Below are positions 26,740-35,978 of a stretch of DNA of 64,000 nucleotides, piece by piece. This stretch comes from Falsiroseomonas algicola (GTDB lineage: Bacteria; Pseudomonadota; Alphaproteobacteria; Acetobacterales; Acetobacteraceae), in contig NZ_JAAIKB010000006.1 in NCBI RefSeq assembly GCF_011040385.1, positions 62,001-126,000 of the forward strand, in the 5' to 3' direction. Below the pieces are notes generated by a model. It was not told the origin of the DNA. It did no database searches and saw nothing but the letters and a program-made list of their open reading frames with translations. How positions within the stretch are numbered: position 1 is the first letter of the stretch; every line of letters begins with the position of its first letter. Made by a program: the position numbers and the translations under genes.

Positions 26740-27609
26740 TCATGCCGCGCCCTCCGCGATGATGATCGCCGCGGCCTGGTCCGGCGCTTCCTCGTGCGCG
26801 AGGTGGCCGAGGCCGGGCAGCGTGACGATGCGCGCGGTCGGCAGCCGGGCGCGGACGCGTTCGGCCTGCGCGGGCGGCACGGCGCGGTCCTTCGCGCCGA
26901 CCACCAGCACGAGTCGCGGCGCTAGGCGCGGCAGGTCCCGCAGCAGCGGCACGAGGTCCCAGTTCGCCATCATGCCGAGGGCGGCGGCGAGGTGCCCGGA
27001 GTGGCGGAAGAGGCGGGCGTAGTAGTCCACGCCCGCGGCCTCGATCCGGCTGCCGGTATCCGTCAGCAGCCGCTCCGCCACCGCCTTGTCCGCGGCGCGC
27101 CAGGCGAAGAGGCTCGGCACGAAGGGCAGCCCGACCAGCAGCCGCGCGGTGCGGGTGAAGAAGGCCGCGTGCTGGTCGCCGAGCGGCTGCAGCGCGCCGT
27201 TCAGGCTGATGATGGAAGCGGGGGCGATGCGCTGGTCCAGCGCCATGCGGAGCAGGATGGCCGCCCCGGCGGAATGCCCCGCGACCAGGGCAGGCTTCAT
27301 CTGCATCACCTGCAGCAGCGCGCCGACCGACGCCGCCATGCCCGGCAGCGACAGGCGCGGCCCCGTCACGGGCTGCGTGAAACCATGCCCCGGCAAGTCG
27401 GGCGCGACGACGGTGAAGTGGTCCGCCAACAGCGGCATGAGGGCACGCCAGGAGTGCGTGGCGGCGGCGGTGCCGTGCAGCAGCAGCAGCACGGGCCCCT
27501 GCCCCATCACCTGCACATGCCAGCGCAAACCGGCGGCCTGCACGAAGCGGCTGGCCTCCCGGTTGGGCCAGTCGCGGCCCTCGCGATCCCATGCCGGATA
27601 CTGCGCCAT
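26740..27609 (-). CDS. bchO: Magnesium chelatase-associated alpha/beta hydrolase BchO
   Basis: A 289-residue alpha/beta-hydrolase. The oxyanion part LLLLHGTAAATHSWRALMPLL and nucleophile elbow AGHSAGAAIL are visible, with a C-terminal His in GLGHLAHEEAP. BchO is always found next to bchID; its exact role in Mg insertion is unclear. It starts 6 bases after bchD. Confidence 0.93.
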   Translation of the reverse strand: MAQYPAWDREGRDWPNREASRFVQAAGLRWHVQVMGQGPVLLLLHGTAAATHSWRALMPLLADHFTVVAPDLPGHGFTQPVTGPRLSLPGMAASVGALLQVMQMKPALVAGHSAGAAILLRMALDQRIAPASIISLNGALQPLGDQHAAFFTRTARLLVGLPFVPSLFAWRAADKAVAERLLTDTGSRIEAAGVDYYARLFRHSGHLAAALGMMANWDLVPLLRDLPRLAPRLVLVVGAKDRAVPPAQAERVRARLPTARIVTLPGLGHLAHEEAPDQAAAIIIAEGAA

Positions 27610-27615
27610 GGCGCG

Positions 27616-29394
27616 TCACGCCGCGCCGCGGGTGGCGGTGACCGCGGCCGAGAGCTTTTCCGAATTCGCCGCCGGCAGGGCGAGATATTTCGCGCCCATC
27701 GCGGTCGCCATCTGCTTCGCGAAGGGGGCAGGGCGCGGCGCGGTATCGACCAGCAGCGTCGAGAGGCCCGCCAGGCGGAACGGCACGGCGGCGGAGAGCG
27801 CATCGGCCTCCGCCTGCGGGCGGCCCGGCGTGCCGGTGCGGGCGATGTTGGCGCGCCCATCCGTCAGCAGGATGACCAGCGGCGTGCGGCCGCGGCGCCG
27901 CTCCTCCTCCGCCAGGGCCATGGCGGCATCGAGGCCGAGGGCCAGCGGCGTCGCGCCGCCGCCAGGCAACCCGGCGAGGCTGCGCTTGGCGCGCACCAGG
28001 GAATTGGTCGGCGGCAGCAGCAACTCCGCCGCCTGGCCGCGGAAGGCGATGACCGCCACGCGGTCGCGGCGGACATAGCAATCCGCCAGCAGCATCTCCA
28101 CCGCGCCCTTGGCTTCCGCCAGGCGATGCAGCGCGGCGGAACCGGAGGCATCCACGACGAAGATCGCCGTCGTCTCCGTGTTCTGCTGGAAGCGCATCAG
28201 GCGGATGTCGTCGCGCTTGACCAGGATGCGCGGGCCGGGTCGGCCGGCCCGTTCGCGCAGACGCAGCGGCTGCCAGGGCGCGGCGCTGCGCAACGTCTCC
28301 ACGATCGACAGCCGCGCGCCATCCCGCAGCGTCCCGGCGCGGGTGCCGATGGGGCGGCCACGCAGCCGCGACTGGCGGCGCTGACCCTCCCGCCCCTGCG
28401 CGCCGGCGCTGCGGCGGGCGGCGTTGCGGGCATCGGCGCCGAGTGCGGCCAGCAGGCCGGAGGGGAGCGCCGCCTGGGTGGCGGCCAGCAGCATCTCCTG
28501 CAGGGCCTGCGGGTCCGGCCCACCCTCGGGCTTCTGCTCCGCGCTGCTCTCGGCGTCCGGCGGCGGAGGCTCGGGCGGGGGCGGCTCGGGCGGCGCTTCC
28601 TCTGCGGCCGGCAGGCGCGTCGCGCGGTGGCCGTAGACGAGGCGCGCGGCGAGACCGGCCTCCTCCGGCCCCACCGTGTCACGCCCCGCGAGCGCCGCCG
28701 CGGCGCGGGCCGTGCGCAGCGCCAGCAGGGGCGCGCGGGCGCTGTCGATGCCGAAGGCGAGCGCAGCGGCGACCAGCGCCTCCAGCGTCGCCTCAGGCAC
28801 CGCCACATCGGGCAGGCGCGCGCGGGCGGCGGCGATGGCGGCGCGGTCCGGCACCGGCCAGCGCAGCACCGCCTGCTGCGGCAATTCATCAAGCGCCAGG
28901 CGGAAGGCGAGGCGTTCCAGCAGCGCAGGGGGCGGCTGCTCCTCCTCCGACGCGCCTTCGTCCAGCGCGACGAGGCCGATGCGGGCGGGGATGGTCACGC
29001 CGAGCCCATCGCGCTGGACCGCAACCTCTCCGGCATCCAGCACGGCGGCGATCTTGGCCGCCGTCGCGCTGTCCATCCGCTCCGCCATCGCGGCCAGCAC
29101 CAGGCCGCCATGCGCATCGGCCAGCACGCCGCGTTCCAGCACCGGCCGGCCGGCGCTGAGCGTCGCGGTCAGGTCGAGCCCGCCCAGCAGGCGGCTATCC
29201 GGCACGCCGATCGGCAGGCGCTTGAGGGGCACGCCTTCGGGCAACGCCACGCGCAGCAGGCCGAGCCAGCGGTCGCGCGGAAAACCCGGCGCGCAGCGCA
29301 GCGCGGCGCCGCCGAGGCCGACGGGATCCACGGCCAGCAGAAGCGCGGCGCGGGCCGCATCCTCGGCCGGCGGGTGTCCCGCCGCTTCCGTCAC
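27616..29394 (-). CDS. bchD: Magnesium chelatase subunit D
   Basis: A 592-residue ATPase-like subunit. The N-terminal AAA+-like domain (1-240) has lost its Walker motifs, as is normal. A Pro/Glu linker with PPEPPPPEPPPP is around residue 265. The C-terminal von Willebrand A domain has a MIDAS DASGSAAL and the later LLTDGRANIA. It joins BchI rings to BchH. Translation begins at a GTG overlapping the bchI stop (GTGA), so synthesis of the two subunits is probably coupled. Confidence 0.96.
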   Translation of the reverse strand: MTEAAGHPPAEDAARAALLLAVDPVGLGGAALRCAPGFPRDRWLGLLRVALPEGVPLKRLPIGVPDSRLLGGLDLTATLSAGRPVLERGVLADAHGGLVLAAMAERMDSATAAKIAAVLDAGEVAVQRDGLGVTIPARIGLVALDEGASEEEQPPPALLERLAFRLALDELPQQAVLRWPVPDRAAIAAARARLPDVAVPEATLEALVAAALAFGIDSARAPLLALRTARAAAALAGRDTVGPEEAGLAARLVYGHRATRLPAAEEAPPEPPPPEPPPPDAESSAEQKPEGGPDPQALQEMLLAATQAALPSGLLAALGADARNAARRSAGAQGREGQRRQSRLRGRPIGTRAGTLRDGARLSIVETLRSAAPWQPLRLRERAGRPGPRILVKRDDIRLMRFQQNTETTAIFVVDASGSAALHRLAEAKGAVEMLLADCYVRRDRVAVIAFRGQAAELLLPPTNSLVRAKRSLAGLPGGGATPLALGLDAAMALAEEERRRGRTPLVILLTDGRANIARTGTPGRPQAEADALSAAVPFRLAGLSTLLVDTAPRPAPFAKQMATAMGAKYLALPAANSEKLSAAVTATRGAA

Positions 29395-30458
29395 GCGCCG
29401 AACACTTCCGTGAGTGCCCGTTCGACCCGAGTGGTGGCGACAGCCTCGTCCAGCGGGTTGCGCCGGAGGCGATGGCGCAGCGCGGGGGCAGCGATGCGGC
29501 GGAGATGCGCCAGCGTCACCTCCCGGTCGCCCTCCAGCGCCGCGAGCGCGCGCGCGGCGCGGATCAGCGTGAGCTCGCCGCGCAGCCCATCGGTGCCGAG
29601 CGCCAGACAGAGCCGCGCGGCATTCTCCACGGTCGCATCGGGCACGGTGATCCGCGGCAGCAGGCGGCGGGCGGCGAGGATCTTCTTGCGCGTGGCCTGG
29701 GCGGCGCGGTGCCAGCGATCGACGAACCCCTCGGGGTCATGCTCGAAGGAGTCGCGGCGGCGCACCACCTCGACCCGCGTCGGCAGGTCAGTCGGCGTGC
29801 GGACCTCGACGCTCAGGCCGAAGCGGTCCAGCAGTTGCGGGCGCAGCTCCCCCTCCTCCGGGTTGCCGGAGCCGATCAGCACGAAGCGGGCGGGGTGGCG
29901 GATGCTGATGCCCTCGCGCTCCACGACATTCTCGCCGGAGGCCGCGACATCGAGCAGGAGGTCCACGAGATGGTCCTCCAGCAGGTTCACCTCGTCGATG
30001 TAGAGGAAGCCGCGATGGGCGCGGGCGAGCAGCCCGGGCTCGAAGGCCTTCACGCCCTCGGCCAGCGCCCGCTCGATGTCGAGCGCGCCGGCGACGCGAT
30101 CCTCCGTGGCGCCGAGCGGCAGGTCCACCACCGGCACCGGCACGGTTTGGGAAGGCGGCGAGGACAGGCCGCGGCAATGGGCGCAGTCTCGCGCGGGCTT
30201 GGCGGGATCGCAGCCGAAGCGGCAGCCGGACACGACCTCCATCGGCGGCAGCAGCGCCGCCAAGGCGCGCACCGCGGTGGACTTGCCGGTGCCGCGATCG
30301 CCGAAGACCAACACGCCGCCGACGGACTGGTCCACGGCGGCGATCAGCAGGGCGAGCTTCGTCTCGTCCTGCCCTACGATGGCATCGAAGGGGAAGACGG
30401 GCTTGCCCGTCGGCGCCGGCGGCGCGAAGCGACGGCGCCGCGCAACGGTGCTGGCCAT
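29391..30458 (-). CDS. bchI: Magnesium chelatase ATPase subunit I
   Basis: A 355-residue AAA+ ATPase. Walker A is GDRGTGKST and Walker B is FLYIDEVNLLEDHLVDLLLD; the insertion with GCRFGCDPAKPARDCAHC, family-typical cysteines, is present. The start is taken at the ATG at 30458 (MASTVARRRRF), 5 bases after GGAGG; a longer frame up to 30503 touches hemA and lacks an RBS. It drives Mg2+ insertion into protoporphyrin IX with BchD and BchH. Confidence 0.97.
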   Translation of the reverse strand: MASTVARRRRFAPPAPTGKPVFPFDAIVGQDETKLALLIAAVDQSVGGVLVFGDRGTGKSTAVRALAALLPPMEVVSGCRFGCDPAKPARDCAHCRGLSSPPSQTVPVPVVDLPLGATEDRVAGALDIERALAEGVKAFEPGLLARAHRGFLYIDEVNLLEDHLVDLLLDVAASGENVVEREGISIRHPARFVLIGSGNPEEGELRPQLLDRFGLSVEVRTPTDLPTRVEVVRRRDSFEHDPEGFVDRWHRAAQATRKKILAARRLLPRITVPDATVENAARLCLALGTDGLRGELTLIRAARALAALEGDREVTLAHLRRIAAPALRHRLRRNPLDEAVATTRVERALTEVFGA

Positions 30459-30502
30459 CGCCTCCTCCCCCTTGGCGGGAAGGCTGCCGGGCGCCTGGTC
30501 CA

Positions 30503-31714
30503 TCAGGCGGCCCGCCTCAGGCTGAATTGCGACCAGACGGCGGAGAGCGCCGCCACCAGGTGATCCATATCCGCGTCGCTGTGCACGGGGCCCGGCGTGA
30601 TGCGCAGCCTTTCCGTGCCGCGCGGCACCGTCGGGTAGTTGATGGGCTGCACATAGACGCCGTGGTCATCCAGCAGGATGTCGCTGATCGCCTTGCAGAC
30701 CACGGGATCGCCGACCATCACCGGCACGATGTGGCTGGGATTGTCGAGGTGCGGCACGCCGATCGCATCCAGGCGGCGGCGCAGCGTCGCCGCGCGTTCG
30801 TGCAGCCGCTCACGCTCGACATTCGAGACCATGAGATGCTCGATGCTCGCCCGCGCGCCGGCGGCGACGGCGGGGGGAAGCGCGGTGGAGAAGATGAAGC
30901 CGGAAGCGAAGCTGCGGACGAAATCGCACATGGCATTGCTGCCGGCGATGTAGCCGCCGATCACGCCGAAGGCTTTTGCCAGCGTGCCCTCGATGACGGT
31001 GAGGCGGTGGGAGACGCCATCGCGGTCCGTGATGCCGCCGCCATGCGCGCCATAGAGGCCGACGCCATGCACCTCGTCGCAATAGGTCATGGCGCCGTAC
31101 TTCTCCGCCACGTCGCAGATCGCGGCGATGGGGGCGATGTCGCCATCCATGGAATAGACGCTCTCGAAGGCCACGAGCTTCGGGCAGGCCGGGTCGAGTT
31201 CCGCCAGCACGCGTTCCAGATCGGCCACGTCGTTGTGGCGGAACATGCGGCGCTGGGCGCGGCTATGGCGCATGCCCTCGATCATCGAGGCGTGGTTCAT
31301 CTCATCGGAGACGATCACGCAGCCCGGCATGCGGGAAGCCAGGGTGGAAAGCGAGGCCCAGTTGGACATGTAGCCGCTGTTGAACAGCAGCGCGTCCTCC
31401 GTGCCGTGCAGCGTGGCCAGCGCGCGTTCCAGCAGGACGTGTTCGTGGTTGGTGCCGGAGATGTTGCGCGTGCCGCCGGCGCCCGCGCCGTAGCGGTCCA
31501 GCGCCGCATGCATCGCGGCCAGCACCTTCGGGTGCTGCCCCATGCCGAGATAGTCGTTGGAGCACCAGACCGTGACTTCGGAGGTGCGGCCGTTGCGGTG
31601 CCGGATCGCCTTCGGATATTCGCCGGCCTGGCGTTCGATATCGGCGAAGACGCGATACCGGCCCTCGCGCCGCAGGCCATCGAGCTGGGTGCGGAAGAAG
31701 GACTCGTAGTTCAT
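30503..31714 (-). CDS. hemA: 5-aminolevulinate synthase
   Basis: A 403-residue PLP enzyme condensing glycine and succinyl-CoA, the first step of tetrapyrrole synthesis by the Shemin route. The Schiff-base Lys247 is in [31 protein letters not shown] and [12 protein letters not shown] are family signatures. Location within the PGC, between puhE and bchI, links precursor supply to pigment demand. A second genomic copy is possible but not visible. Confidence 0.96.
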   Translation of the reverse strand: MNYESFFRTQLDGLRREGRYRVFADIERQAGEYPKAIRHRNGRTSEVTVWCSNDYLGMGQHPKVLAAMHAALDRYGAGAGGTRNISGTNHEHVLLERALATLHGTEDALLFNSGYMSNWASLSTLASRMPGCVIVSDEMNHASMIEGMRHSRAQRRMFRHNDVADLERVLAELDPACPKLVAFESVYSMDGDIAPIAAICDVAEKYGAMTYCDEVHGVGLYGAHGGGITDRDGVSHRLTVIEGTLAKAFGVIGGYIAGSNAMCDFVRSFASGFIFSTALPPAVAAGARASIEHLMVSNVERERLHERAATLRRRLDAIGVPHLDNPSHIVPVMVGDPVVCKAISDILLDDHGVYVQPINYPTVPRGTERLRITPGPVHSDADMDHLVAALSAVWSQFSLRRAA

Positions 31715-31817
31715 CTCGGACCCCCCATGGCCGTGTCGTCAGCCGCCGGGAACCGCCCCGATGGCCTGGTGTTTCGCGCAGCCTGGCAGCGGCGTGCCGC
31801 CCTGGCCTTGCGCAGGA

Positions 31818-32621
31818 TCAAGCGACGGGCGAGGGCGAAGGCCGCCCTTCCCGTTGCGCGGCGGAGCGGGAGGCAAGCCCCCAGCGCCACAGCGCATCCG
31901 CGGGCACCGGCAGCACCATGAACCAGTGCTCCAGCAGCCCGAGTGCCACGAGGCTCGCGAGCAGCGAGAACCCCGCCACCTCATGCGGCGTCGCGCCCGG
32001 CGCGGCCGCCTTCATCGACAGCAGCACGCAGGCCGCGGTGCCGGCGATGACGGAGACCGGGAACAGCGCGTTCATCCGCCGCCGACGGAAGAAGCTCTCG
32101 AGATAGCGCAGATGGTCGGGAAGGAAAGCCTCCGCCAGGTTGCGCACCCCGAGATAGACATTGAGCTTGGCGCTCTGCCGCATCACCCAGAAGGCGATGA
32201 AGGTCCAGAATCCCACATGGTTGGATCCGCCCCAGGTGACGGCCAGGATCAGCCCTGCGCCGGCGATGATGGCGAGTTCATGCCAGAGGATCGCCGCCAG
32301 CGCTGCCCGCAGCCGCACCCAGCCGGTTGCGCCCGGCGGGCAGGCCGCGCGGGAGGGGCCGGTGACCATGCCGGTGAGGAAGGCCGTTTCGATCCAGCCC
32401 CAGACCAGCACGGCACAGACGAAGGCGATGTAGGCGCCCTGGATCGTCGTGTCCCAGGCCGTGGCATGCAGGCCCGCAAGGCCTGCCAGCGCCAGGGTGG
32501 AGGCGCCGAGCATGGTCCACCGGAAGGTCTCCTGCCGGAGACCGTCGAGGTAGAGGATCACGCCCGTGCTGAACCACCAGAGGAAGAGGGTGAACAGCGC
32601 GGGCAGGCCATGCTCCGCCAT
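31818..32621 (-). CDS. puhE: Photosynthetic complex assembly protein PuhE (DUF3623)
   Basis: A 267-residue membrane protein with about seven hydrophobic segments. LWWFSTGVILYLDGL at the start, the LWHELAIIAG helix and WVMRQSAKLNVYLGVRNLAEAFLPDHLRYLESFF loop are typical of PuhE. It helps RC-LH1 assembly or regulates Bchl synthesis in Rhodobacter. It is 15 bases after acsF. The 103 bases between it and hemA show no operator or terminator I can support. Confidence 0.9.
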   Translation of the reverse strand: MAEHGLPALFTLFLWWFSTGVILYLDGLRQETFRWTMLGASTLALAGLAGLHATAWDTTIQGAYIAFVCAVLVWGWIETAFLTGMVTGPSRAACPPGATGWVRLRAALAAILWHELAIIAGAGLILAVTWGGSNHVGFWTFIAFWVMRQSAKLNVYLGVRNLAEAFLPDHLRYLESFFRRRRMNALFPVSVIAGTAACVLLSMKAAAPGATPHEVAGFSLLASLVALGLLEHWFMVLPVPADALWRWGLASRSAAQREGRPSPSPVA

Positions 32622-32636
32622 GGGGTCCTGCCCCGC

Positions 32637-33728
32637 CTACCAGGCCGGCGCCAGCCGGGCATCGTCCGGCAGGGCGTGGCGGCGGGGCTTCAGGAAGTAG
32701 AGCCGCGCGAAGCTGGCGGCGGCCGCGGCAGAGAGGCCGATGCGCTTGATGCGCCCGGTGATACCACCCTGCCGCTTCGCCTCGCCCAGCGCATCCGAGA
32801 TCTTCCGCAGCCGCTCCAGCCCGCGAAGGAAGGCGGGGTTGTCGATGTCGAGCGTCGCGGGGAAGACCTGGCGGCAGATCTCCTCCGTGATGCGGAAGAC
32901 CCGCATGTCATACTCCGTCGGCGTCATGCCGAGCGCCTTGTGAAATTCCGGCCGCGCATGGTCCCGCACATACATGGTGGCGAAGACCGCGAGCTGGAAG
33001 AATCGCACCCAATAGGTGTTGAAACCATGAAGAAGGTGCGGGTTGGCGCGCATCAGCAGGGCGAAGGCCTCGCCATGCCGGAACTCGTCGTTGCACCAGT
33101 TCTCGAACCACTTGAAGATCGGGTGGAAGCGCAGCTCCGGGTGCCGCTCGAACTGGCGGAAGATGGTGATGTAGCGGGCGTAGCCGATCTTCTCCGACAG
33201 GTAGGTGGCGTAGAAGATGAACTTCGGCTGGAAGTAGTGGTACTTCTTCGCCTTGGTCAGGAAGCCGAGGTCGACGCCGACGCCAAGGTCCTTCAGCGCG
33301 TCGTTGATGAAGCCGGCATGCCGGCTTTCATCCCGCGCCATCACGCTGAAGATGTCCTTCATGTCGGGATTGGTGACGCGCTTCTTGATCTCGGCGTAGA
33401 GCACGCAGCCCGAGAACTCCGCCGTCACGGAGCTGACGAGGAATTCCAGCAGCTCCTTCTGCAGGGGCTCCGGCAGCGACTTCAGGTCGAACTGGTCGAA
33501 CTCCGCCGTGCGGGTGAAGTGGCCGCGATTCGGGTCGGCGTGGAATTCCGCCATCATCTCGTCCCACTGCTTGCGCACAGGCTCGATGCTGATGCTGTCC
33601 ATCGCGTCGAAATCGGTGGTGTAGAAGCGCGGCGAGAGCACGGTCTCGGTCAGCGCCATCCGCGTCGCGACGCCATCGGCGTCGGGCCGGCCGCCGGGGG
33701 TCAGACCATTCGGGGGAAGCGAGTCCAT
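32637..33728 (-). CDS. acsF: Aerobic Mg-protoporphyrin IX monomethyl ester (oxidative) cyclase AcsF
   Basis: A 363-residue diiron, O2-dependent cyclase making ring E. Ferritin-like iron motifs occur in [24 protein letters not shown] (E134, H137) and [11 protein letters not shown]. The start is the ATG at 33728, with GGAGG 7 bases upstream and the upstream gene's TGA overlapping it by one base (TGATG). It lets pigment be made under air, as in aerobic anoxygenic phototrophs, alongside BchE for low O2. Confidence 0.96.
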   Translation of the reverse strand: MDSLPPNGLTPGGRPDADGVATRMALTETVLSPRFYTTDFDAMDSISIEPVRKQWDEMMAEFHADPNRGHFTRTAEFDQFDLKSLPEPLQKELLEFLVSSVTAEFSGCVLYAEIKKRVTNPDMKDIFSVMARDESRHAGFINDALKDLGVGVDLGFLTKAKKYHYFQPKFIFYATYLSEKIGYARYITIFRQFERHPELRFHPIFKWFENWCNDEFRHGEAFALLMRANPHLLHGFNTYWVRFFQLAVFATMYVRDHARPEFHKALGMTPTEYDMRVFRITEEICRQVFPATLDIDNPAFLRGLERLRKISDALGEAKRQGGITGRIKRIGLSAAAAASFARLYFLKPRRHALPDDARLAPAW

Positions 33729-34048
33729 CACGCCACCTCCTTCGGCTCGAAGCCGCAGTGGTAGAGTTCCGTCAGCTCGAAGATCGCGACCCATTGCGTC
33801 CAGAATCGCTGGAAGGCGTTGGCGCGGATCACCGTCGCGCTGGTCTCGAAGGTGTAGCGCTCGCCGAATTCCACGCGATCGGGCGTGCCATGCACGATCA
33901 CCTGGTCGCCGGGCTTGAGGAACACGTCCTCCGGCACCGCATAGGCATGGAAGCTGTCCGCCGTGCGTTCGATATCCACTGAACAGGGCACTTCGAGGGT
34001 CTCAGCCCCGCCGAAGATCGCCCGGCCCACTCCCCAGTGGCCGTTCAT
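33728..34048 (-). CDS. Small conserved PGC protein between puhC and acsF
   Basis: A 106-residue soluble protein, [24 protein letters not shown]..., with a beta-rich middle ([11 protein letters not shown]) and an aromatic C-terminal stretch ([20 protein letters not shown]). It overlaps the puhC stop by ATGA and the acsF start by TGATG, so it is translated in step with both. An ORF of this size often lies here in proteobacterial PGCs; its function is not known to me. The position next to acsF makes a cyclase accessory role conceivable. Confidence 0.75.
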   Translation of the reverse strand: MNGHWGVGRAIFGGAETLEVPCSVDIERTADSFHAYAVPEDVFLKPGDQVIVHGTPDRVEFGERYTFETSATVIRANAFQRFWTQWVAIFELTELYHCGFEPKEVA

Positions 34049-34494
34049 CTCTGACTCTCCTTGGTTGACAGGAAACGCGCGAAACTCTCGGCGTTGGTGG
34101 CGCCGTAGGCGGCAAGGTCCAGCCGCGTGCGGGTTGCGGGATCTTCCAGCGTCAGCCTGCCATCGGACCAGCCGGTGAGGCGGAAGGGTGTCTCCTGGCC
34201 CAGGCCGCCGATCCGGCGTTCCCGCACCAGGCCACGCAGCGCGCCGCGGATGAAGCCATCCTCGCCGGGTGCGAGTTCGCCGATGGGCTGGCCCGTCCGC
34301 GCATCGGTGACGGTGACGCCGCCATCGGCGCGATCGGTGAAGCGCAGGTCGCGCTGGGCATTCACCTCGCCCTGGTATTGCACGCCGCCACCGATCGGCG
34401 GTGCCGTCGTCAGCGCCAGCGTCGCGGCGATGAGGAGACCGGCGCCGAGCAGCGGCCCCTTGGCGAAGACGGGTCGCCGCATTGTCTGTGCCAT
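34045..34494 (-). CDS. puhC: Photosynthetic complex assembly protein PuhC
   Basis: A 149-residue protein with one N-terminal membrane helix (about 15-32) and a periplasmic domain with VTVTDARTGQPIGELAPGEDGFIRGALRGLVRERR, the hallmark of PuhC. It promotes RC-LH1 assembly. The start at 34494 follows GGAGG; longer frames overlap puhB. It lies 14 bases after puhB. Confidence 0.88.
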   Translation of the reverse strand: MAQTMRRPVFAKGPLLGAGLLIAATLALTTAPPIGGGVQYQGEVNAQRDLRFTDRADGGVTVTDARTGQPIGELAPGEDGFIRGALRGLVRERRIGGLGQETPFRLTGWSDGRLTLEDPATRTRLDLAAYGATNAESFARFLSTKESQR

Positions 34495-34508
34495 CGCCTC
34501 CCTCCCCT

Positions 34509-35183
34509 TCAGGCCAGTGCCGCGGCGCCGGGGCGCGCGGTCTGGCGATTGCTGCCGGACTCCATCGCCGGGACCGGCATCGCGGCATGGGCGGCGAGCG
34601 CCCGTGCCAGGATCTGCGCGGCCTGATCCGCATCGGCCAGCGCACGCAGTGTGGGCTCCGGCCGCGCTAAGCGGAAGCTTTTCGTGTGCGGCCACACCGC
34701 AATCCAGGCGACGCGATGCGGCGCCGTCAGCGCCATGCTGATGTCGCCCGTGCCATCGGCGTGCTTCACGACGCCCGCGCTCTGCATCAGGGCGAAGGGC
34801 AGGCTGATCGTCATGGGCAGCGCGACGCCGACGCGCATCACCACGCGGCGGTTGGTGATGGTGTAGAGCGAGGTGCGCGCTGCCAGCACGGCGAAGCCGG
34901 CCAGCAGCGCGATCGGCACCGCGCCGACCACCAGCATCAGCAGCCCGCCCAGCACCGCATCGGTCGTCGAGGCCCCCTCCGCTGCGAGGGCCGTGCCGCG
35001 CAGCACGCCGATGAGGGCGAAGTAGAGCGCGAGGCCGCGAAGGTGCAGCGCCCGCCTGGCGATGCCGCCCCAGCGAGGCGCGCCCTGCCAGAGGATCACC
35101 TCCCCTTCCGGGAGCATGGCCGGGAGGCCCGGGACGGGCTCCCCGTCATGCTCGAAGATGGGCAGCTTCGCCGGGTTGCTCAT
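34509..35183 (-). CDS. puhB: Photosynthetic complex assembly protein PuhB
   Basis: A 224-residue membrane protein with a PH-like (bacterial PH, YdbT type) region. The N-terminus PEGEVILWQGAPRWGGIARRALHLRGL, two or three hydrophobic segments, and YTITNRRVVMRVGVALPMTISLPF define it. PuhB is a dimeric assembly factor for the RC. Its ATG overlaps the puhA stop in an ATGA junction. Confidence 0.9.
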   Translation of the reverse strand: MSNPAKLPIFEHDGEPVPGLPAMLPEGEVILWQGAPRWGGIARRALHLRGLALYFALIGVLRGTALAAEGASTTDAVLGGLLMLVVGAVPIALLAGFAVLAARTSLYTITNRRVVMRVGVALPMTISLPFALMQSAGVVKHADGTGDISMALTAPHRVAWIAVWPHTKSFRLARPEPTLRALADADQAAQILARALAAHAAMPVPAMESGSNRQTARPGAAALA

Positions 35184-35947
35184 ACGAAGGGCCCGATCCG
35201 GTCCGGCGTCGCATACATGTGGCCGCCACCGAAATAGGCCGCGACCTTGTCCTCCTCGAGCAGCGTGATCTGCTCAGGGTTCTTGATGCCCGGCGCCGCG
35301 GCCAGCTGTTCCGCCGTGACGGAGACGACGCGTACCACGCCGTTGCTGTTCACGGTGGCGAGGAACATCGGCACCAGCACGCGGCGATCGCTGCCGGTGG
35401 CCTCCACTTCCAGGTAGCGGAGGATGTATTCGGACTTGTCGACCCAGAGATCCACGACCACGCCGGCGATCTTGCCATCCAGCGTGCGGACCGGCTTGCC
35501 GCGGGGATCGGGGCAGCCTTCGTCCACCACCCAGCCCGGCGCAGCGCGCAGGGGGACGATCTTGGGGACGTTGTCGTCGAAGGTCATGTCCGGCACGTCG
35601 GCGCGATGCGCCCAGGCAGCCGGGCCGATGCCGTCCTTCATGGCGTCACCGGTCGGGATCAGGGGCGCGCCGGGATAGGGGTCATAGGCCACGACATGCG
35701 CGCTGATGTCCCGCTCGGGCTCGCGCGCCGGGATGTGCTCGGGATGGGCGAGCTTGAAGACCTTCAGATCCGGCACGCCAGGAAAGCCCTGGATGGGCGC
35801 GCGCAGCGGCTTCTCCGGCCGGTCGGAGACCAGGGGATAGCCTTCCCGCTTCCCTTCACGGTGGAGCCACAGCACCAGCCCCGTGAAGAAGGCGAAGAAG
35901 ACGTAGAGCGACATCGCGGCGATGTCGAAATTGACGGGCGTGGACAT
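35180..35947 (-). CDS. puhA: Photosynthetic reaction centre H subunit
   Basis: A 255-residue H subunit with a single N-terminal helix (about 10-29, DIAAMSLYVFFAFFTGLVLWLH) followed by EGKREGYPL and the cytoplasmic PRC-barrel-like domain (GKIAGVVVDLWVDKSEYILRYLEV). It caps the L/M core and guides protons to QB. The start at 35947 has GGAGG 5 bases upstream. It is 31 bases after lhaA, as in the canonical bchM-lhaA-puhA order. Confidence 0.97.
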   Translation of the reverse strand: MSTPVNFDIAAMSLYVFFAFFTGLVLWLHREGKREGYPLVSDRPEKPLRAPIQGFPGVPDLKVFKLAHPEHIPAREPERDISAHVVAYDPYPGAPLIPTGDAMKDGIGPAAWAHRADVPDMTFDDNVPKIVPLRAAPGWVVDEGCPDPRGKPVRTLDGKIAGVVVDLWVDKSEYILRYLEVEATGSDRRVLVPMFLATVNSNGVVRVVSVTAEQLAAAPGIKNPEQITLLEEDKVAAYFGGGHMYATPDRIGPFV

Positions 35948-35978
35948 GCGGCCTCCGCTTCCTTGGATGCAGTTCGGG

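Noticed and set aside
26992-30003. A 1000-codon frame opposite bchD/bchI
   Set aside because: Arg/Ala-rich antisense shadow; both genes on the other strand have clear family signatures.
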